Shown: positions 18,001 to 26,949, counted from the first letter of the stretch. The stretch is DNA of 35,149 nucleotides from Chitinophagales bacterium (GCA_016787295.1 JAEUUX010000269.1:1-35149); one strand, 5' to 3'. Program-made: numbers and translations. Notes: generated by a model not told the origin, from the sequence alone.

Positions 18001-21000
18001 TTCTGCCGATGCGACCATTTGCGAAGGCGAAAGCACCGAACTTAGCGCCACCACTAACACATGTGAATCATATTGGTCTATTGCAGGTTTCAACCAATTG
18101 TTGAGTACCAGCACCACTTTGACCGTTTCGCCTACCACCACCACTACCTACGTTTTTACGGGTAGCAATGGTAGCTGTAGCATTAGTGATACAGTAACAG
18201 TATTCGTCAATCCTATTCCGCAAATTAGCTTATCCGATACTTTGTCTTTCTGTTCAGGCGGAGCTGTGACGCTTGATGCCACTGTATCTGTTAATGATGC
18301 CACAGTAATATGGACTCCTGCTCTGAATATCACCAATCCCAACATTTTGACTCCAAATGTATTCCCCACACAATCGACTTGGTATTATCTTAGTGTTACG
18401 AATAATCAAACAGGTTGTGTTAATACAGATTCGGTGTTAGTGGTGGCGAATCCTTTACCCAATACAGATATTACGACAAGTCTAACGATTTGTGAAGGTA
18501 GCGGCGTTCAGTTGTATGCTTCAGGTGGCTTGGCATATTCTTGGAACGATGACCCCACTTTGTCTACCACCAATGTGGCAGACCCTATTGCAACACCCAC
18601 GCAAAACACTACTTATACCGTTACGATTACCAATGCAGTTGGTTGCCAAAGCACCGAGTCTGTGACTGTGAATGTGCGTCCTGCCTACCTTTCCGAGCCT
18701 GAGACTTTGGTATTATGTGGCAATGTAAGTGCCGTTTTGCAGCCCGATGTGCCAGCTACGGCAGTCAGTTTTAGTTGGTCTCCGACAACAGACCTTAGCA
18801 ATCCTAACGTCAAAAATCCTACTACTTTTACGCCCAATGATGTGGTATATACCCTTAGTTATGTAGACGATTTGGGTTGTAGCGGCATAGCACAAGTGGT
18901 AGTAGATGCCAATCCTGCTCCTTCGGCGGGTTTAGATGTAAGCATTTGTAGTGGTGGTACGGCGCAACTTATCGCCTCAAGCGGTGCAAGTAGTTATAGC
19001 TGGTCTCCTGCCACAGGCTTGAGTGATTCGAGTATTGCTAATCCTATTGCCACACCAAGCGAAACAACCAACTATGTGTTGACGACCACCTATAGCACCT
19101 CAACCGGCAATTGTGTTTTGAGCGATACGGTGACGGTATTTGTGAATTCTACAGGTTTTGCTCAAGCGGGCAATGATGTGGTTATTTGTTCAGGCAGCGA
19201 AATCCAACTCAACGCTTTGGGTGGCGATAGTTATAGCTGGTCTCCTGCCACAGGCTTGAGCGACGCTACAGTTGCCAATCCTATTGCCAATCCAAGCGAA
19301 ACAACGGAATATATTGTTACGGTGCAAAATAACACCACTGGTTGTGTGTCAAACGATACCGTTTTGGTGACCGTCGAAACGGCTTCTGCTCCTGAATTTA
19401 CTGCCACATTAGACCCTATTTGTACCATGCCTTTGGAAGCAACCACCATCTGTTTACCTTTAAACTATAGCGGTTGCGAACCTTTGTTCACTTCTGTCGG
19501 CGGACAATTGAGTGCGTTTAGTTCTGGTTTTGTGTATAGCAATGGTAGCGTTTGTTTCGATTATTATACTACTTTCTATGGCAACGACCAAACCATTCGC
19601 ACCGACACTTTGTTCATCACTACCTGCACACAATTCACTAACCAATGCATCGAAAGTACGGTGGTATTGCGCTATTGTGACACAGCACCCGAATGGGGAA
19701 TTGACAATATAGATGCGATTACTTGTCAAAATAATTTGGTGCAAATTGGCTTGCCGCGTCCTACTGACCTCGATGCCGATGAAACCAACCTCACTTATAG
19801 CACCACTTCGCCCAGCAATGGTACAGCGGTGTATATCAATGGTGCGGTGAATTATACACCTAATAGTGGCTTTAGCGGCACCGACCAATTTACAGTTGTT
19901 GTTTGTGATGAGTTATATCCTGTCCAATGCGATAGCATGAATGTTTCGGTGACGGTATCTGCCAATACAGCTCCGACTACTCCAACCGTAAACGTAACAA
20001 CGCCTAACCAAACGGCTGTAGATTTCTGTTTGCCTGTTAGCGATGCCGAAAGCGGTGTGACAACTACCGTCACAAGTATTCCAAATGTAGGTACATTTAC
20101 GCCTGCCTTGCAAGGAGGCAACTGCTTCGTATTTACGCCAAATGGCAACTATAGCGGCACACAAGCCTTTAGCTATAGTAGTTGTGATGCTTGTGGTTTG
20201 TGCAGCGAAGGCACTGTTAACATCACAGTTCAAGCTCCGATTAATTATCCGCCTATTATTACCCCAAACAATATTATTATTAGTACGCCTTATCAAACAC
20301 CTGTTACCACTTGTTTGACTATCAGCGACCCGAATGGCGATCCTTTTACTTCTACTATTACATTTGAGCCGCTAAACGGCACCTATAATATTGATACCAA
20401 CAATTGCATTACCTATACACCTAATGCAGGTTTTAATGGCAATGATGCGATTAGCATTTTGGTTTGCGACGAATTTGGTGCTTGTAATAGTGTGACGGTG
20501 GTAGTGGTTGTTTCGCCGCCCAATTTGGTAGACCCAACTGTTTTGGACGTTACTGTTTCTACGGAATATGAAACGGGCGTTACGGTATGTATCAATGCCA
20601 GCGACCCACAAAACGATGACTTAGCCTATACTTTTGGCAACCCCAGCAATGGTAGTATTAGCATTAGTGATAGCTGTATTTTCTATACACCCAATAATGG
20701 TTTTTCAGGATTAGATACAGTTGTTGTAACGGTGTGTGACTCCGAAAATCATTGTGCCAATGCCAATATCTATATTACTGTAGGTTCTCCCAACAATACT
20801 GCTCCTATTGGACAAGATTTGAGTTTGACTACAGTTCCCAATGGTACGGTATCAGATTGTATTAGCTTTACCAACGAGCCTGCGGGCGAAAATGTGACCG
20901 TTGTGGTGGGCAATGACGATGTAACACACGGTACTTTAACCATGCAGCCTAATGGTTGCTTTACCTATACTGCTAATGGAGACTATAGTGGAGCAGATAA

Positions 21001-23299
21001 TTTTACTGCTTTGATTTGTGATGCAGGAGGCTTGTGTGATGTAGTAACGGTAAATATCACCATTGTCAACCCCTCTCCTATTGCCAATAACCTTACTATT
21101 TCTACAGTTGTTAACACGTCTACCAACAATTGTGTGACCTATAGCAACGCTCCGACCGGCGAAGACGTAACCGTGAGTGTGCTGAACGCTCCTATCAACG
21201 GTAGTACCGCCATGACTCCGAATGGTTGTTTTACCTATACGCCTAATAACAATTTTGTTGGTAACGATAGCTTTACAGCTTTGGTGTGCGATGTAGCTGG
21301 TTTGTGTGACACAGCAACTATCAATGTTATTGTAACAGCCAATAATCCTGCTCCTACTATTACGGGACAAAACGTAAACACGCTCAATCATACCCCTGTT
21401 AATGGTTGCTTGAGCTTTAGTAATGAACCTGCGGGCGAAACAACTACTATTACTTTGATAGGAGCAGCCAGCAATGGTACGGCTACTTTGGGAACAGATG
21501 GTTGTTTTACGTATGTTCCAACAGGTACTTTTACAGGTACAGACCAATTTGTAGCCCAAATTTGCGATGCCCTAAACCAATGTGATACGGCTATTGTAAA
21601 CATTACAGTAGGACCCAATACACCGCCTATCTTTGACCCGATTCCTTTAACACCTATGATAGCAGGACAAGACACCATCGTTTGTTTACCTTCTTTCTTT
21701 GATGGACAAGGAGACTTTTGTAGTATCACAGCTATTAATTCTTATGGTATAACCACTGGTGGTCCCCCAGATTTAGTAGGAACGGCAGAAATTGTAAGTC
21801 CCAACTGTATTCATTATACTTCTGTAGCTGGTTTTTCGGGTTCTATTAATATAAATGTGAGTGTTTGTGACGACCAAGTGCCGCCTTCTTGTGTAGTAAC
21901 AGATATTGCCTTTGGTATTTACAATATTCCTACGGTACAAAATGTGACGGTATCTACTCCACAAGCAGAAACTGTATTAGGTTGTTTTACCATTGTTGAT
22001 TTAGACCCTGGTGATAACCATACTGTTACTATTGTAGGAAGTCCGAGCAATGGTGCGGCTACTATTGGTGACAACAATTGCATCAACTATACACCCAATA
22101 GTTCGTTTATTGGTATTGATGAAGTGACCGTACAGTTTTGCGATACACATGGACTTTGTACAACGGCAGTTTTGACTATTATTGTTACTGACAATCTAAT
22201 TGCAGAGAACGATACTATAGCTACCGAAGAAAGTATTCCTGTAAACATCGATACGCACGACAACGACACAAGCCCCAATAATTTTACGGTGACAATTATT
22301 GACCAACCTAATCATGGTACAGCTACTGTTGATGCAAATACTGGTGTGATTACCTATACTGCGATAGATTATGCAGGTAGCGACACATTGACCTATACTT
22401 TGTGCAACACACCATTGGGTTGCGATACAGCCGTAGTTGTGATTACTGTTACTAACAATTTAGTGGCTTTTGACGACTATACCAATACCAATCAAGACAC
22501 GGGGGTAGACATTATTGTATTAGACAATGACGTGGAGCCGGGAACAATAACACCACAAGCCATCACAACACCTACCAACGGACAAATCTTTAATACGCCC
22601 GGCGGTTTTACCTACCTACCCGATGCCGATTTTATTGGTACAGATTCGTTTATGTATGTGATTAGCTATCCCGGTTATGGTAGCGATACGGCGGTGGTTT
22701 ATATTACGGTGGCAGGGCCTCCTGCTTCGCCTATTGCAAACGATGATATATTGGTGACACCATTCAACACAAGTGGTAGCGTCAATATTGAAACCAATGA
22801 CCTTATTCCGCAAGGTAGCTATGTGATAAACATCACACAACAACCACAACACGGTACGATTAGTTATGATGCTGCAACAGGTATTGTCACTTATACGCCC
22901 ACCACTGGCTATAGTGGTAACGATAGTTTTACTTATACCATCTGCCACAGCGTTCAAACAAATTTGTGTGACGATGCAACTGTGACCATCACAGTACAAC
23001 CCGAAGTTATCGTAGATTGTAACATTAAGGTATACAAATTGGTGACACCCAACAATGATAATAAAAACGACCAACTGACCATCGGTGGTTTAGATTGTGG
23101 TGGTAATGATGTCAATACCTTGGTTATCTTTAACCGCTGGGGTAATCCTGTGTTTGAAACCGACAACTATAACAATACTTCTAATTTCTGGGACGGCACC
23201 TATAAAGGCAATGCAGTGCCTGCGGGTACTTATTTCTACATCTTGAAAGTTCCAGCTAATGATTTTGAAGAACAAGGTTATATCGAAGTAACGCAATAG
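15041..23299 (+). CDS. Giant secreted multidomain adhesin-like protein, type IX (type B) cargo
   Basis: A 2752-residue protein with signal peptide 1-19. It opens with three copies of a module of about 210 residues, starting near residues 20, 404 and 784. Each begins N-x-V-x-N-x-x-x-E and contains a conserved D-Y/I-F-x-S/T-C segment, a YGSQAA-YSGN segment, a C-V-x-x-K-V or similar core, and a closing YYYLDDV. The first two are each followed by an Ig-like domain and a PKD domain (FAWDFDNDG, YAWDFENDN, with STPGTYTVTLEV). A chain of Ig-like domains with SYSWSPATGLS motifs fills about 985-1445. Then come roughly ten cadherin-like domains marked by GTxTxxxxGCFTYTPNxxFxGxDxFxxxVCD (about 1450-2645). 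The last 90 residues (VTPNNDNKNDQL, FNRWGNPVFE, WDGTYKGNAVPAGTYFY) are a gliding-motility-associated C-terminal domain. Role is inferred as a surface adhesin or motility-linked protein. Confidence 0.93.
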   Translation: MKKALSFLLLLSCSWLMAQNLVPNYDFEDTLQCPNAFGQIAIADGWFSPTDGTPDYFNSCVAGNSTLGNPDNYYGSQAPYSGNGYAGFFAFGPGNLREYVSIPLTNNLQVGEQYCVSFKVSHAEFTYNAVENIGLYFSTNPISVTNGSQHLGITPQIVNSNGILSNDNEWVTISGTFTATDTMRYITIGNFYSNNDTNEDITFEPTPGVTGGFINSAYYYLDDVVVVELPTVNTISITNNNNSPLLCEGNNIDLSVEAGALSYNWTTTADPFTSIGTENTLNVSPLVSTSYIMTASFGECVLRDTLAVFVYPQPTVSFTHGDACVGSVVNFFANSSNTSPTVTFAWDFDNDGSTDATTAGGASHTYSTPGTYTVTLEVANDAVCVSTFSSTITVAAECDVCTQNNNLVANSSAEAYTACPDSLNHLSLTNWSQATEGSVDYFNTCATGDNGVANNIFGSQAAASGNAYLGIMAYAPFNYREYAQAQMTQPLEVGKSYCVSFKVSLGDNSRKAIDQLGAYFSTDPLNVATQSALNLTPQVSNDAGNLLTDKNGWTTISGNFTATQAFQYITLGNFYENGATATTDVSGSTPNFAFHAYYYLDDVSVIELPTLNISDDATVCVGTEVNLTASDTNSFCTLSWTDENGVELGTNAQLTVNQMVGGTHTYYLTASLNSGCAVSQAVTVTWLDIPIANLLVAPSCAGGITVFQNLSQGSVGANTYAWDFENDNSVDFLSATATDQFHIYPAPGTYIALLVVRNVLGCSDSLYLPVVIAATCDPCNSGNNSVVNGDFEAISDCPTALDQADLVSSWLYGGESPNGTPDIFASCSGNSVVGVPNNVYGSQAAYSGNNYIGFSPINPADVTQKQYIVGQTLPLTVGQTYCVRAYIALADSSAFSTDQLGIALGVDGITANQMPLWNNPENVQLAQTSNWTEFSATFVADSAYSFIGIGDFGQYTSNVVEQNAANPLALPYYYIDAVSIVPLTISVSADATICEGESTELSATTNTCESYWSIAGFNQLLSTSTTLTVSPTTTTTYVFTGSNGSCSISDTVTVFVNPIPQISLSDTLSFCSGGAVTLDATVSVNDATVIWTPALNITNPNILTPNVFPTQSTWYYLSVTNNQTGCVNTDSVLVVANPLPNTDITTSLTICEGSGVQLYASGGLAYSWNDDPTLSTTNVADPIATPTQNTTYTVTITNAVGCQSTESVTVNVRPAYLSEPETLVLCGNVSAVLQPDVPATAVSFSWSPTTDLSNPNVKNPTTFTPNDVVYTLSYVDDLGCSGIAQVVVDANPAPSAGLDVSICSGGTAQLIASSGASSYSWSPATGLSDSSIANPIATPSETTNYVLTTTYSTSTGNCVLSDTVTVFVNSTGFAQAGNDVVICSGSEIQLNALGGDSYSWSPATGLSDATVANPIANPSETTEYIVTVQNNTTGCVSNDTVLVTVETASAPEFTATLDPICTMPLEATTICLPLNYSGCEPLFTSVGGQLSAFSSGFVYSNGSVCFDYYTTFYGNDQTIRTDTLFITTCTQFTNQCIESTVVLRYCDTAPEWGIDNIDAITCQNNLVQIGLPRPTDLDADETNLTYSTTSPSNGTAVYINGAVNYTPNSGFSGTDQFTVVVCDELYPVQCDSMNVSVTVSANTAPTTPTVNVTTPNQTAVDFCLPVSDAESGVTTTVTSIPNVGTFTPALQGGNCFVFTPNGNYSGTQAFSYSSCDACGLCSEGTVNITVQAPINYPPIITPNNIIISTPYQTPVTTCLTISDPNGDPFTSTITFEPLNGTYNIDTNNCITYTPNAGFNGNDAISILVCDEFGACNSVTVVVVVSPPNLVDPTVLDVTVSTEYETGVTVCINASDPQNDDLAYTFGNPSNGSISISDSCIFYTPNNGFSGLDTVVVTVCDSENHCANANIYITVGSPNNTAPIGQDLSLTTVPNGTVSDCISFTNEPAGENVTVVVGNDDVTHGTLTMQPNGCFTYTANGDYSGADNFTALICDAGGLCDVVTVNITIVNPSPIANNLTISTVVNTSTNNCVTYSNAPTGEDVTVSVLNAPINGSTAMTPNGCFTYTPNNNFVGNDSFTALVCDVAGLCDTATINVIVTANNPAPTITGQNVNTLNHTPVNGCLSFSNEPAGETTTITLIGAASNGTATLGTDGCFTYVPTGTFTGTDQFVAQICDALNQCDTAIVNITVGPNTPPIFDPIPLTPMIAGQDTIVCLPSFFDGQGDFCSITAINSYGITTGGPPDLVGTAEIVSPNCIHYTSVAGFSGSININVSVCDDQVPPSCVVTDIAFGIYNIPTVQNVTVSTPQAETVLGCFTIVDLDPGDNHTVTIVGSPSNGAATIGDNNCINYTPNSSFIGIDEVTVQFCDTHGLCTTAVLTIIVTDNLIAENDTIATEESIPVNIDTHDNDTSPNNFTVTIIDQPNHGTATVDANTGVITYTAIDYAGSDTLTYTLCNTPLGCDTAVVVITVTNNLVAFDDYTNTNQDTGVDIIVLDNDVEPGTITPQAITTPTNGQIFNTPGGFTYLPDADFIGTDSFMYVISYPGYGSDTAVVYITVAGPPASPIANDDILVTPFNTSGSVNIETNDLIPQGSYVINITQQPQHGTISYDAATGIVTYTPTTGYSGNDSFTYTICHSVQTNLCDDATVTITVQPEVIVDCNIKVYKLVTPNNDNKNDQLTIGGLDCGGNDVNTLVIFNRWGNPVFETDNYNNTSNFWDGTYKGNAVPAGTYFYILKVPANDFEEQGYIEVTQ

Positions 23300-23324
23300 T
23301 AGCGTTTCTACTTGTTTAAACAAT

Positions 23325-23365
23325 AACAGCCGCAAAGTTTTGAGCTTTGCGGCTGTTTGTTTTTG
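23325..23365 (+). terminator. Terminator after the giant gene
   Basis: Perfect 13-bp arms (23325-23337 and 23345-23357; aacagccgcaaag / ctttgcggctgtt) surround a 7-nt loop and are followed by a T-rich tract (TTTGTTTTT). Confidence 0.85.
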
Positions 23366-23439
23366 GTACTTCTATTTTGTTGAGATAGAAAGTTGAAAAA
23401 AAAATTGGAGACAAAGGGTGCAAATCAGTAAGTTATGCG

Positions 23440-23447
23440 TACCTTTG
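23440..23447 (+). promoter_or_regulatory. -7 element upstream of the GC-rich island
   Basis: TACCTTTG in the context gcgTACCTTTGCtcc. The next coding start is 410 nt downstream (23860). Transcription from here would cross the GC-rich island at 23547-23628. Confidence 0.5.
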
Positions 23448-23546
23448 CTCCAATTTTTGGCAATCATTTTGGATTCTTAATTTGAAGGTTTAGATATAAT
23501 GTACCTATTGTTTTTTTGAACAACAAAAGTGCAAATTTTTCTTATT

Positions 23547-23628
23547 GGCGAGGCGCGTTAGAGATGCGTAAGGTGGCACTGTAGCAACAGCGAAGCCCCG
23601 TAGTAGCTCGACCCGCAGGGAAACGCCC
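23547..23628. other. GC-rich 82-nt island, possible structured RNA or dispersed repeat
   Basis: About 52 of 82 bases are G or C (near 63%), in a spacer that is otherwise strongly AT-rich. It includes ggcgcgttagagatgcgtaa and cgacccgcagggaaacgccc. The outer ends ggcg and cgcc can pair, and a small ctgt/acag hairpin is inside. No frame codes across it and it is not a tRNA. The composition fits either a dispersed intergenic repeat of Bacteroidota type or part of a non-coding RNA transcribed from 23440. Confidence 0.4.
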
Positions 23629-23859
23629 AAATAAAATTGTGGATCATGGATTTGTTGTGCTATTTTTATTGCTGATTTGTTTTATCCATTCACGTTCAAG
23701 CTTTTAGGCTTCTGATAGTCATTGTTTTGTAGCATATTATTCCTTTTAGCAAAAAACTTCTAAAATAATATACCTTTCTATCAAAAACACGATACGATTC
23801 TTTATAGAATTGTATGGTGTGGTGCGGCAATTTTCACATGTCTTAAACTTCTTTTACGT

Positions 23860-24345
23860 ATGGTAAAACAATTACACCTCCTGTTGATTTTGTTTGGGTC
23901 ATTGGCTACTTTGAGTAACCCTTTGCTGCAAGCCCAAAATGCAGCAACAGAAAACAGTATTTTAGGCAAATGGATAAACCAAGCCCAGACTACTGTAGTT
24001 GAATTTTATAAGGAAGGCAACACCGTTTCGGGGCGCATTGTGTGGTTGAAAAACAATAATCAGGCAATTGATGAAAAAAACAATAACCCCAAACTACAAA
24101 ATCGTCCGTTGCGGGGCATTAACTTGGTGGCAAGTGCCTTGTATAATGGCACTAACCAAATATGGGAAAAAGGGGTCATTTATGACTACGAAAATGGCAC
24201 GAATTATAACTGCCAAATGTGGTTGACCAACGCTATGCCTCCTGAATTGCACATCAAAACCTACGGCTATTTGTCTTTGTTTGGAACAACAACTGTGTGG
24301 TATCGTCCGCCGCAAGATCATCCAATCTATAAAGGTAGCCGCTGA
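23860..24345 (+). CDS. DUF2147 domain protein, exported
   Basis: A 161-residue protein with a signal peptide (about residues 1-26, ending LLQAQ). The mature part matches the DUF2147 pattern: an opening ILGKWIN, then a strand with VVEFYKEG, then SGRIVWLK, a middle segment with the Leu-rich LRGINLV, and a late GVIYDYENGTNYNCQMWL followed by LHIKTYGYLSLFGTTTVWYR. DUF2147 proteins are small, beta-rich, lipocalin-like envelope proteins of unknown role. Length is typical. The next gene, ridA, starts 97 nt after the stop. Confidence 0.85.
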   Translation: MVKQLHLLLILFGSLATLSNPLLQAQNAATENSILGKWINQAQTTVVEFYKEGNTVSGRIVWLKNNNQAIDEKNNNPKLQNRPLRGINLVASALYNGTNQIWEKGVIYDYENGTNYNCQMWLTNAMPPELHIKTYGYLSLFGTTTVWYRPPQDHPIYKGSR

Positions 24346-24442
24346 ACTTTTAGCAGTTTGGTTAGATATCGTTGATGGGTCATTATCGGGTAGTTATGTG
24401 TGTTTTTTATTAAATTTTGTAAAATTTGGTTCTACTCTATAC

Positions 24443-24826
24443 ATGAAAGAAATTATTTCGACTTCGAAGGCTCCTGCTCCTATTGGACCCTATAATCAGG
24501 CAACACGCGCAGGTGGTTTTTTGTTTATTTCGGGACAAATTGCTCTTGACCCTGCCACAGGTAATTTGGTGGAAGGAGGCGTGGAGCAAGAAGCAGAGCA
24601 AGTGATGAAAAATCTGCAACATATCTTGCAAGCCGCTGGTGCTTCGTTTGAGCAAGTGGTGAAAACAACAATCTTTTTGACTACAATGGACAACTTTGCA
24701 CGCGTAAATGCGGTCTATGGTCAGTATTTTAACGAGACAACAGCTCCTGCTCGCGAAACAGTGGCGGTTGTCGGGTTGCCACGCAGCGTGCAGGTAGAAA
24801 TTTCGATGGTAGCTTATTTATACTGA
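24443..24826 (+). CDS. ridA: RidA family enamine/imine deaminase
   Basis: A 127-residue protein of the YjgF/YER057c/UK114 family, which hydrolyses reactive enamine and imine intermediates (for example 2-aminoacrylate) made by PLP enzymes. The opening STSKAPAPIGPYNQA is the family hallmark. FISGQIALDPATG, DNFARVNAVYGQYF and APARETVAV follow; the last carries the conserved Arg that binds the substrate carboxylate. The chain ends VEISMVAYL, as usual. I chose the ATG at 24443. The reading frame stays open to 24281, but that extension overlaps the DUF2147 gene and lacks family similarity. A class III PLP aminotransferase lies about 0.6 kb away on the other strand. A dispersed repeat begins at its stop codon. 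Confidence 0.95.
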   Translation: MKEIISTSKAPAPIGPYNQATRAGGFLFISGQIALDPATGNLVEGGVEQEAEQVMKNLQHILQAAGASFEQVVKTTIFLTTMDNFARVNAVYGQYFNETTAPARETVAVVGLPRSVQVEISMVAYLY

Positions 24827-24870
24827 ATTGAAAATACTTCTCGGATTTGATAATAGACGATGTCACGCAC
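24823..24870 (+). repeat. Dispersed 48-nt repeat, copy B, overlapping the ridA stop
   Basis: These 48 bases match the reverse complement of 1-48 at 45 of 48 positions. The first four bases include the ridA TGA (24824-24826), so the gene ends inside or exactly at the edge of the repeat. A weaker, inverted relative lies at about 25262-25290. Confidence 0.8.
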
Positions 24871-25408
24871 TCGCACCAAGATATAACATCAATTAACGAC
24901 TATTTGTCGTTCCTCCAAATGCTATTATGGTAAGTGACAAATAGTGATTCTACTTTTTTGTTCACCCAAAAATTAGCAAAAAAAGGTGTTCTTTTTCGCG
25001 TGGATTCGTCGGGCGTGCTGTGGTCTTTGCTTAATTTTGTGGTAGCAAGCAAATTGGTAAGTATTTTGCTTATTTTATCGTATTAGCTACCAAAAAATGT
25101 AGGCAATCGTTGAGGCAGTTTATCTTTCTTTGTATATTTCTTCGTGACTTTCATGCCTCAACGACCGAAACAGCACTATTTCGGACAGCGAAAATAGTGT
25201 AAGCAGATGTGCGTTTTTTGTGACCGCAATTATTTGTCTCAAACACTGTCAACATTTTACAAAATCCGAAGACTGTATTCAATTTAGTATAGGCTAAATG
25301 GCTTTGTGCTGCGCATTAATAAAACCCCTCCATCTATCGAAAAAGATAGGTGGAGGGGTTTGGAATTTAATAGTTGATATCTACGTTGTTTTTTCAATCA
25401 AACTTAAG
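24827..25408. other. Spacer with nested inverted repeats, possible decayed mobile element
   Basis: This 582-nt spacer has no supported gene. It carries the 48-nt repeat at its left end, a related inverted sequence near 25262-25290, and three internal inverted repeats: 24899-24908 with 24936-24945 (10 bp, perfect), 25107-25117 with 25154-25164 (11 bp, perfect), and 25174-25183 with 25189-25199 (one bulge). The aminotransferase terminator is at its right end. Confidence 0.55.
25322..25361 (-). terminator. Terminator downstream of the aminotransferase gene
   Basis: 17-bp arms (25322-25338 and 25345-25361; aaacccctcc and ggaggggttt with one G/T mismatch) surround a 6-nt loop. On the minus strand the stem ends in TTTT. 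It lies about 50 nt past the stop codon. Confidence 0.85.
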
Positions 25409-26770
25409 CTACACACAATAAGCATCAGCAATACTTAGCGCTTCGGAAATAATTGCCAATCCTTCGTCTACCTCCTCGCGTGTGATACATAAAGGCGGTG
25501 CGATAAAGACATAGTTCCAACGTACAAAAGTATACATACCTAATTCGCGAATTTTGGCGGCTACTTGGTTCATCACCGTCATTTCTTGCGGTTTGGCATT
25601 GAAAGGAGCCATGGGTTCTTTGGTAGTGCGGTTTTTGACGACCTCTATGCAGCCCAACAATCCCGTATTGCGGAAATCGCCGATGCATGGATGTTTTTGT
25701 GCTAAAAAGTCCACTTGTTGTTCTACGTAGCTCCCCATAGCGGCGGCATTTTCTATCATATTTTCGTCTTCATAGATGCTCAAGACCTCCACTCCTGCCG
25801 CGCAAGCAACAGGGTGTGCCGAATAGGTTAAACCCAACATCAAAGGACGGTCGTCATAATGTTTTGCAATTTTGTCGGATACAATCAAAGCGCCCAAGGG
25901 CAGATAACCTGCTGTAAGTCCTTTGGCAGTAGCTATCATATCTGGTACCACACCAAAATTATCTACACCAAACCATTTGCCTGTTCTACCAAAACCGCTC
26001 ATTACTTCGTCGGCAATCAACAAAATACCATATTTGTCGCACAAATCGCGCAATTTTTGCCAATAATCAGGCGGATATTTGATACAACCCGACGAACCCG
26101 ATTCACCTTCCATCAAAATAGCAGCAATGTTTTCGGGTCCTTCGAACTCGATAATGCGTTCGATGTGTGATACGCATTCACGTTGGCAAGTACTCATTTC
26201 TTGTGACCAAGGACAACGATAGCAATACGGGTCTTCGACGTGAATGATGTTTGGGATTTGTTGGGAGTCGGAGGACAATTTGCGTGGGTCACCGCCTGCG
26301 GTCATTGCACCATAACTGGCTCCATGAAAAGCCCTATAGCGTGCAATAATTTTATGACGACCTGTATAGAGTCGTGCCAATTTGATAGCATTTTCTATCG
26401 CAGTAGCACCACAAACGGTAAACAATGTTTTGGTCAAATTGCCGGGCGAAATTTCGGCTAATTTCTTGCCTAAGTCACCTCTTGCTTTGGTAGTGCAGGT
26501 GGGTGTTACATAGCTTACTTGTTGCATTTGACGCACAACGGCATCTGTTACGCGCTGGTGTCCGTGTCCGATATTGACATTCATCAAACCTGATGAAAAA
26601 TCTATGTAGCGTTTGCCATCATAGTCATATATGTATACGCCTTTGCCATATTCGACATTGATGGGGTTGAGTCCTGCTTGTTTTGACCATGAAAACAAAG
26701 TATAGTCTGCATTATTGAGACGTATTTCGGCTTTTTCAGCTTCGGTAAGTTCTTCGGTATGTATCAACAT
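25409..26770 (-). CDS. Class III PLP-dependent aminotransferase (taurine/omega-amino-acid type)
   Basis: A 453-residue cytoplasmic enzyme that transfers an amino group from an omega-amino compound to a keto acid. The N-terminal strand region is GVYIYDYDGKRYIDFSSGL. The cofactor-binding site shows CGATAIENAIKLAR, YRAFHGASYG, the Asp of IADEVMSGFGRTGKWF, and the Schiff-base Lys in IATAKGLTAGYLPLGA. A Cys-rich insert (DPYCYRCPW ... CQREC) is typical of taurine/beta-alanine-type class III enzymes. GLTYSAHPVACAAG is also typical. The exact substrate is not readable. I chose the ATG at 26770; a TTG two codons earlier would also fit. A TACCTTTG promoter element lies 43 nt upstream, and a strong terminator follows. 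Confidence 0.93.
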   Translation of the reverse strand: MLIHTEELTEAEKAEIRLNNADYTLFSWSKQAGLNPINVEYGKGVYIYDYDGKRYIDFSSGLMNVNIGHGHQRVTDAVVRQMQQVSYVTPTCTTKARGDLGKKLAEISPGNLTKTLFTVCGATAIENAIKLARLYTGRHKIIARYRAFHGASYGAMTAGGDPRKLSSDSQQIPNIIHVEDPYCYRCPWSQEMSTCQRECVSHIERIIEFEGPENIAAILMEGESGSSGCIKYPPDYWQKLRDLCDKYGILLIADEVMSGFGRTGKWFGVDNFGVVPDMIATAKGLTAGYLPLGALIVSDKIAKHYDDRPLMLGLTYSAHPVACAAGVEVLSIYEDENMIENAAAMGSYVEQQVDFLAQKHPCIGDFRNTGLLGCIEVVKNRTTKEPMAPFNAKPQEMTVMNQVAAKIRELGMYTFVRWNYVFIAPPLCITREEVDEGLAIISEALSIADAYCV

Positions 26771-26812
26771 ATTCAAGCTTATTTTAATAAAAAATTAGGT
26801 ACAAAAAGAGGA

Positions 26813-26820
26813 CAAAGGTA
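26813..26820 (-). promoter_or_regulatory. Bacteroidota-type -7 element for the aminotransferase
   Basis: The minus strand reads TACCTTTG in the context tgTACCTTTGTcc, 43 nt before the ATG at 26770. Confidence 0.65.
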
Positions 26821-26923
26821 CAGTTTTTTGCTAAAATTGTTGCTATTAGCGCATAAAAAAAAATTTCGCCCTATTGTCGGGCATAAAATAGCACTCAAAT
26901 ATGGTTATTTCGTTTTTTGGGCG

Positions 26924-26931
26924 TATCTTTG
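26924..26931 (+). promoter_or_regulatory. -7 element that fixes the GTPase start
   Basis: TATCTTTG lies 19 nt upstream of the ATG at 26950. It falls inside the alternative reading that starts with TTG at 26917, so transcription from it would begin after that codon. This favours the ATG. Confidence 0.6.
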
Positions 26932-26949
26932 TGGTGGAAAATAATTATT

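Larger units (their letters stand above)
23300..23859. other. Spacer giant gene / DUF2147 gene with promoter and GC-rich island
   Basis: This 560-nt spacer holds the giant-gene terminator, a TACCTTTG element at 23440 and the GC-rich island at 23547-23628. The rest is AT-rich with no gene that I can support. A TACCTTTC at about 23770 is a weaker promoter candidate for the DUF2147 gene. Confidence 0.55.

Noticed and set aside
16000-23000. Long minus-strand frames inside the giant gene (for example 20936-21559)
   Set aside because: They are shadows of the repetitive plus-strand coding sequence, with repeat-derived composition and no starts or motifs of their own.
24281-24442. Upstream extension of the ridA frame (plus strand)
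   Set aside because: It overlaps the DUF2147 gene and is not similar to RidA proteins. The ATG at 24443 gives the family-standard N-terminus and length.
26917-26949. TTG start 33 nt upstream of the GTPase ATG
   Set aside because: The TATCTTTG promoter element at 26924-26931 lies inside this stretch, so transcription would start after it.
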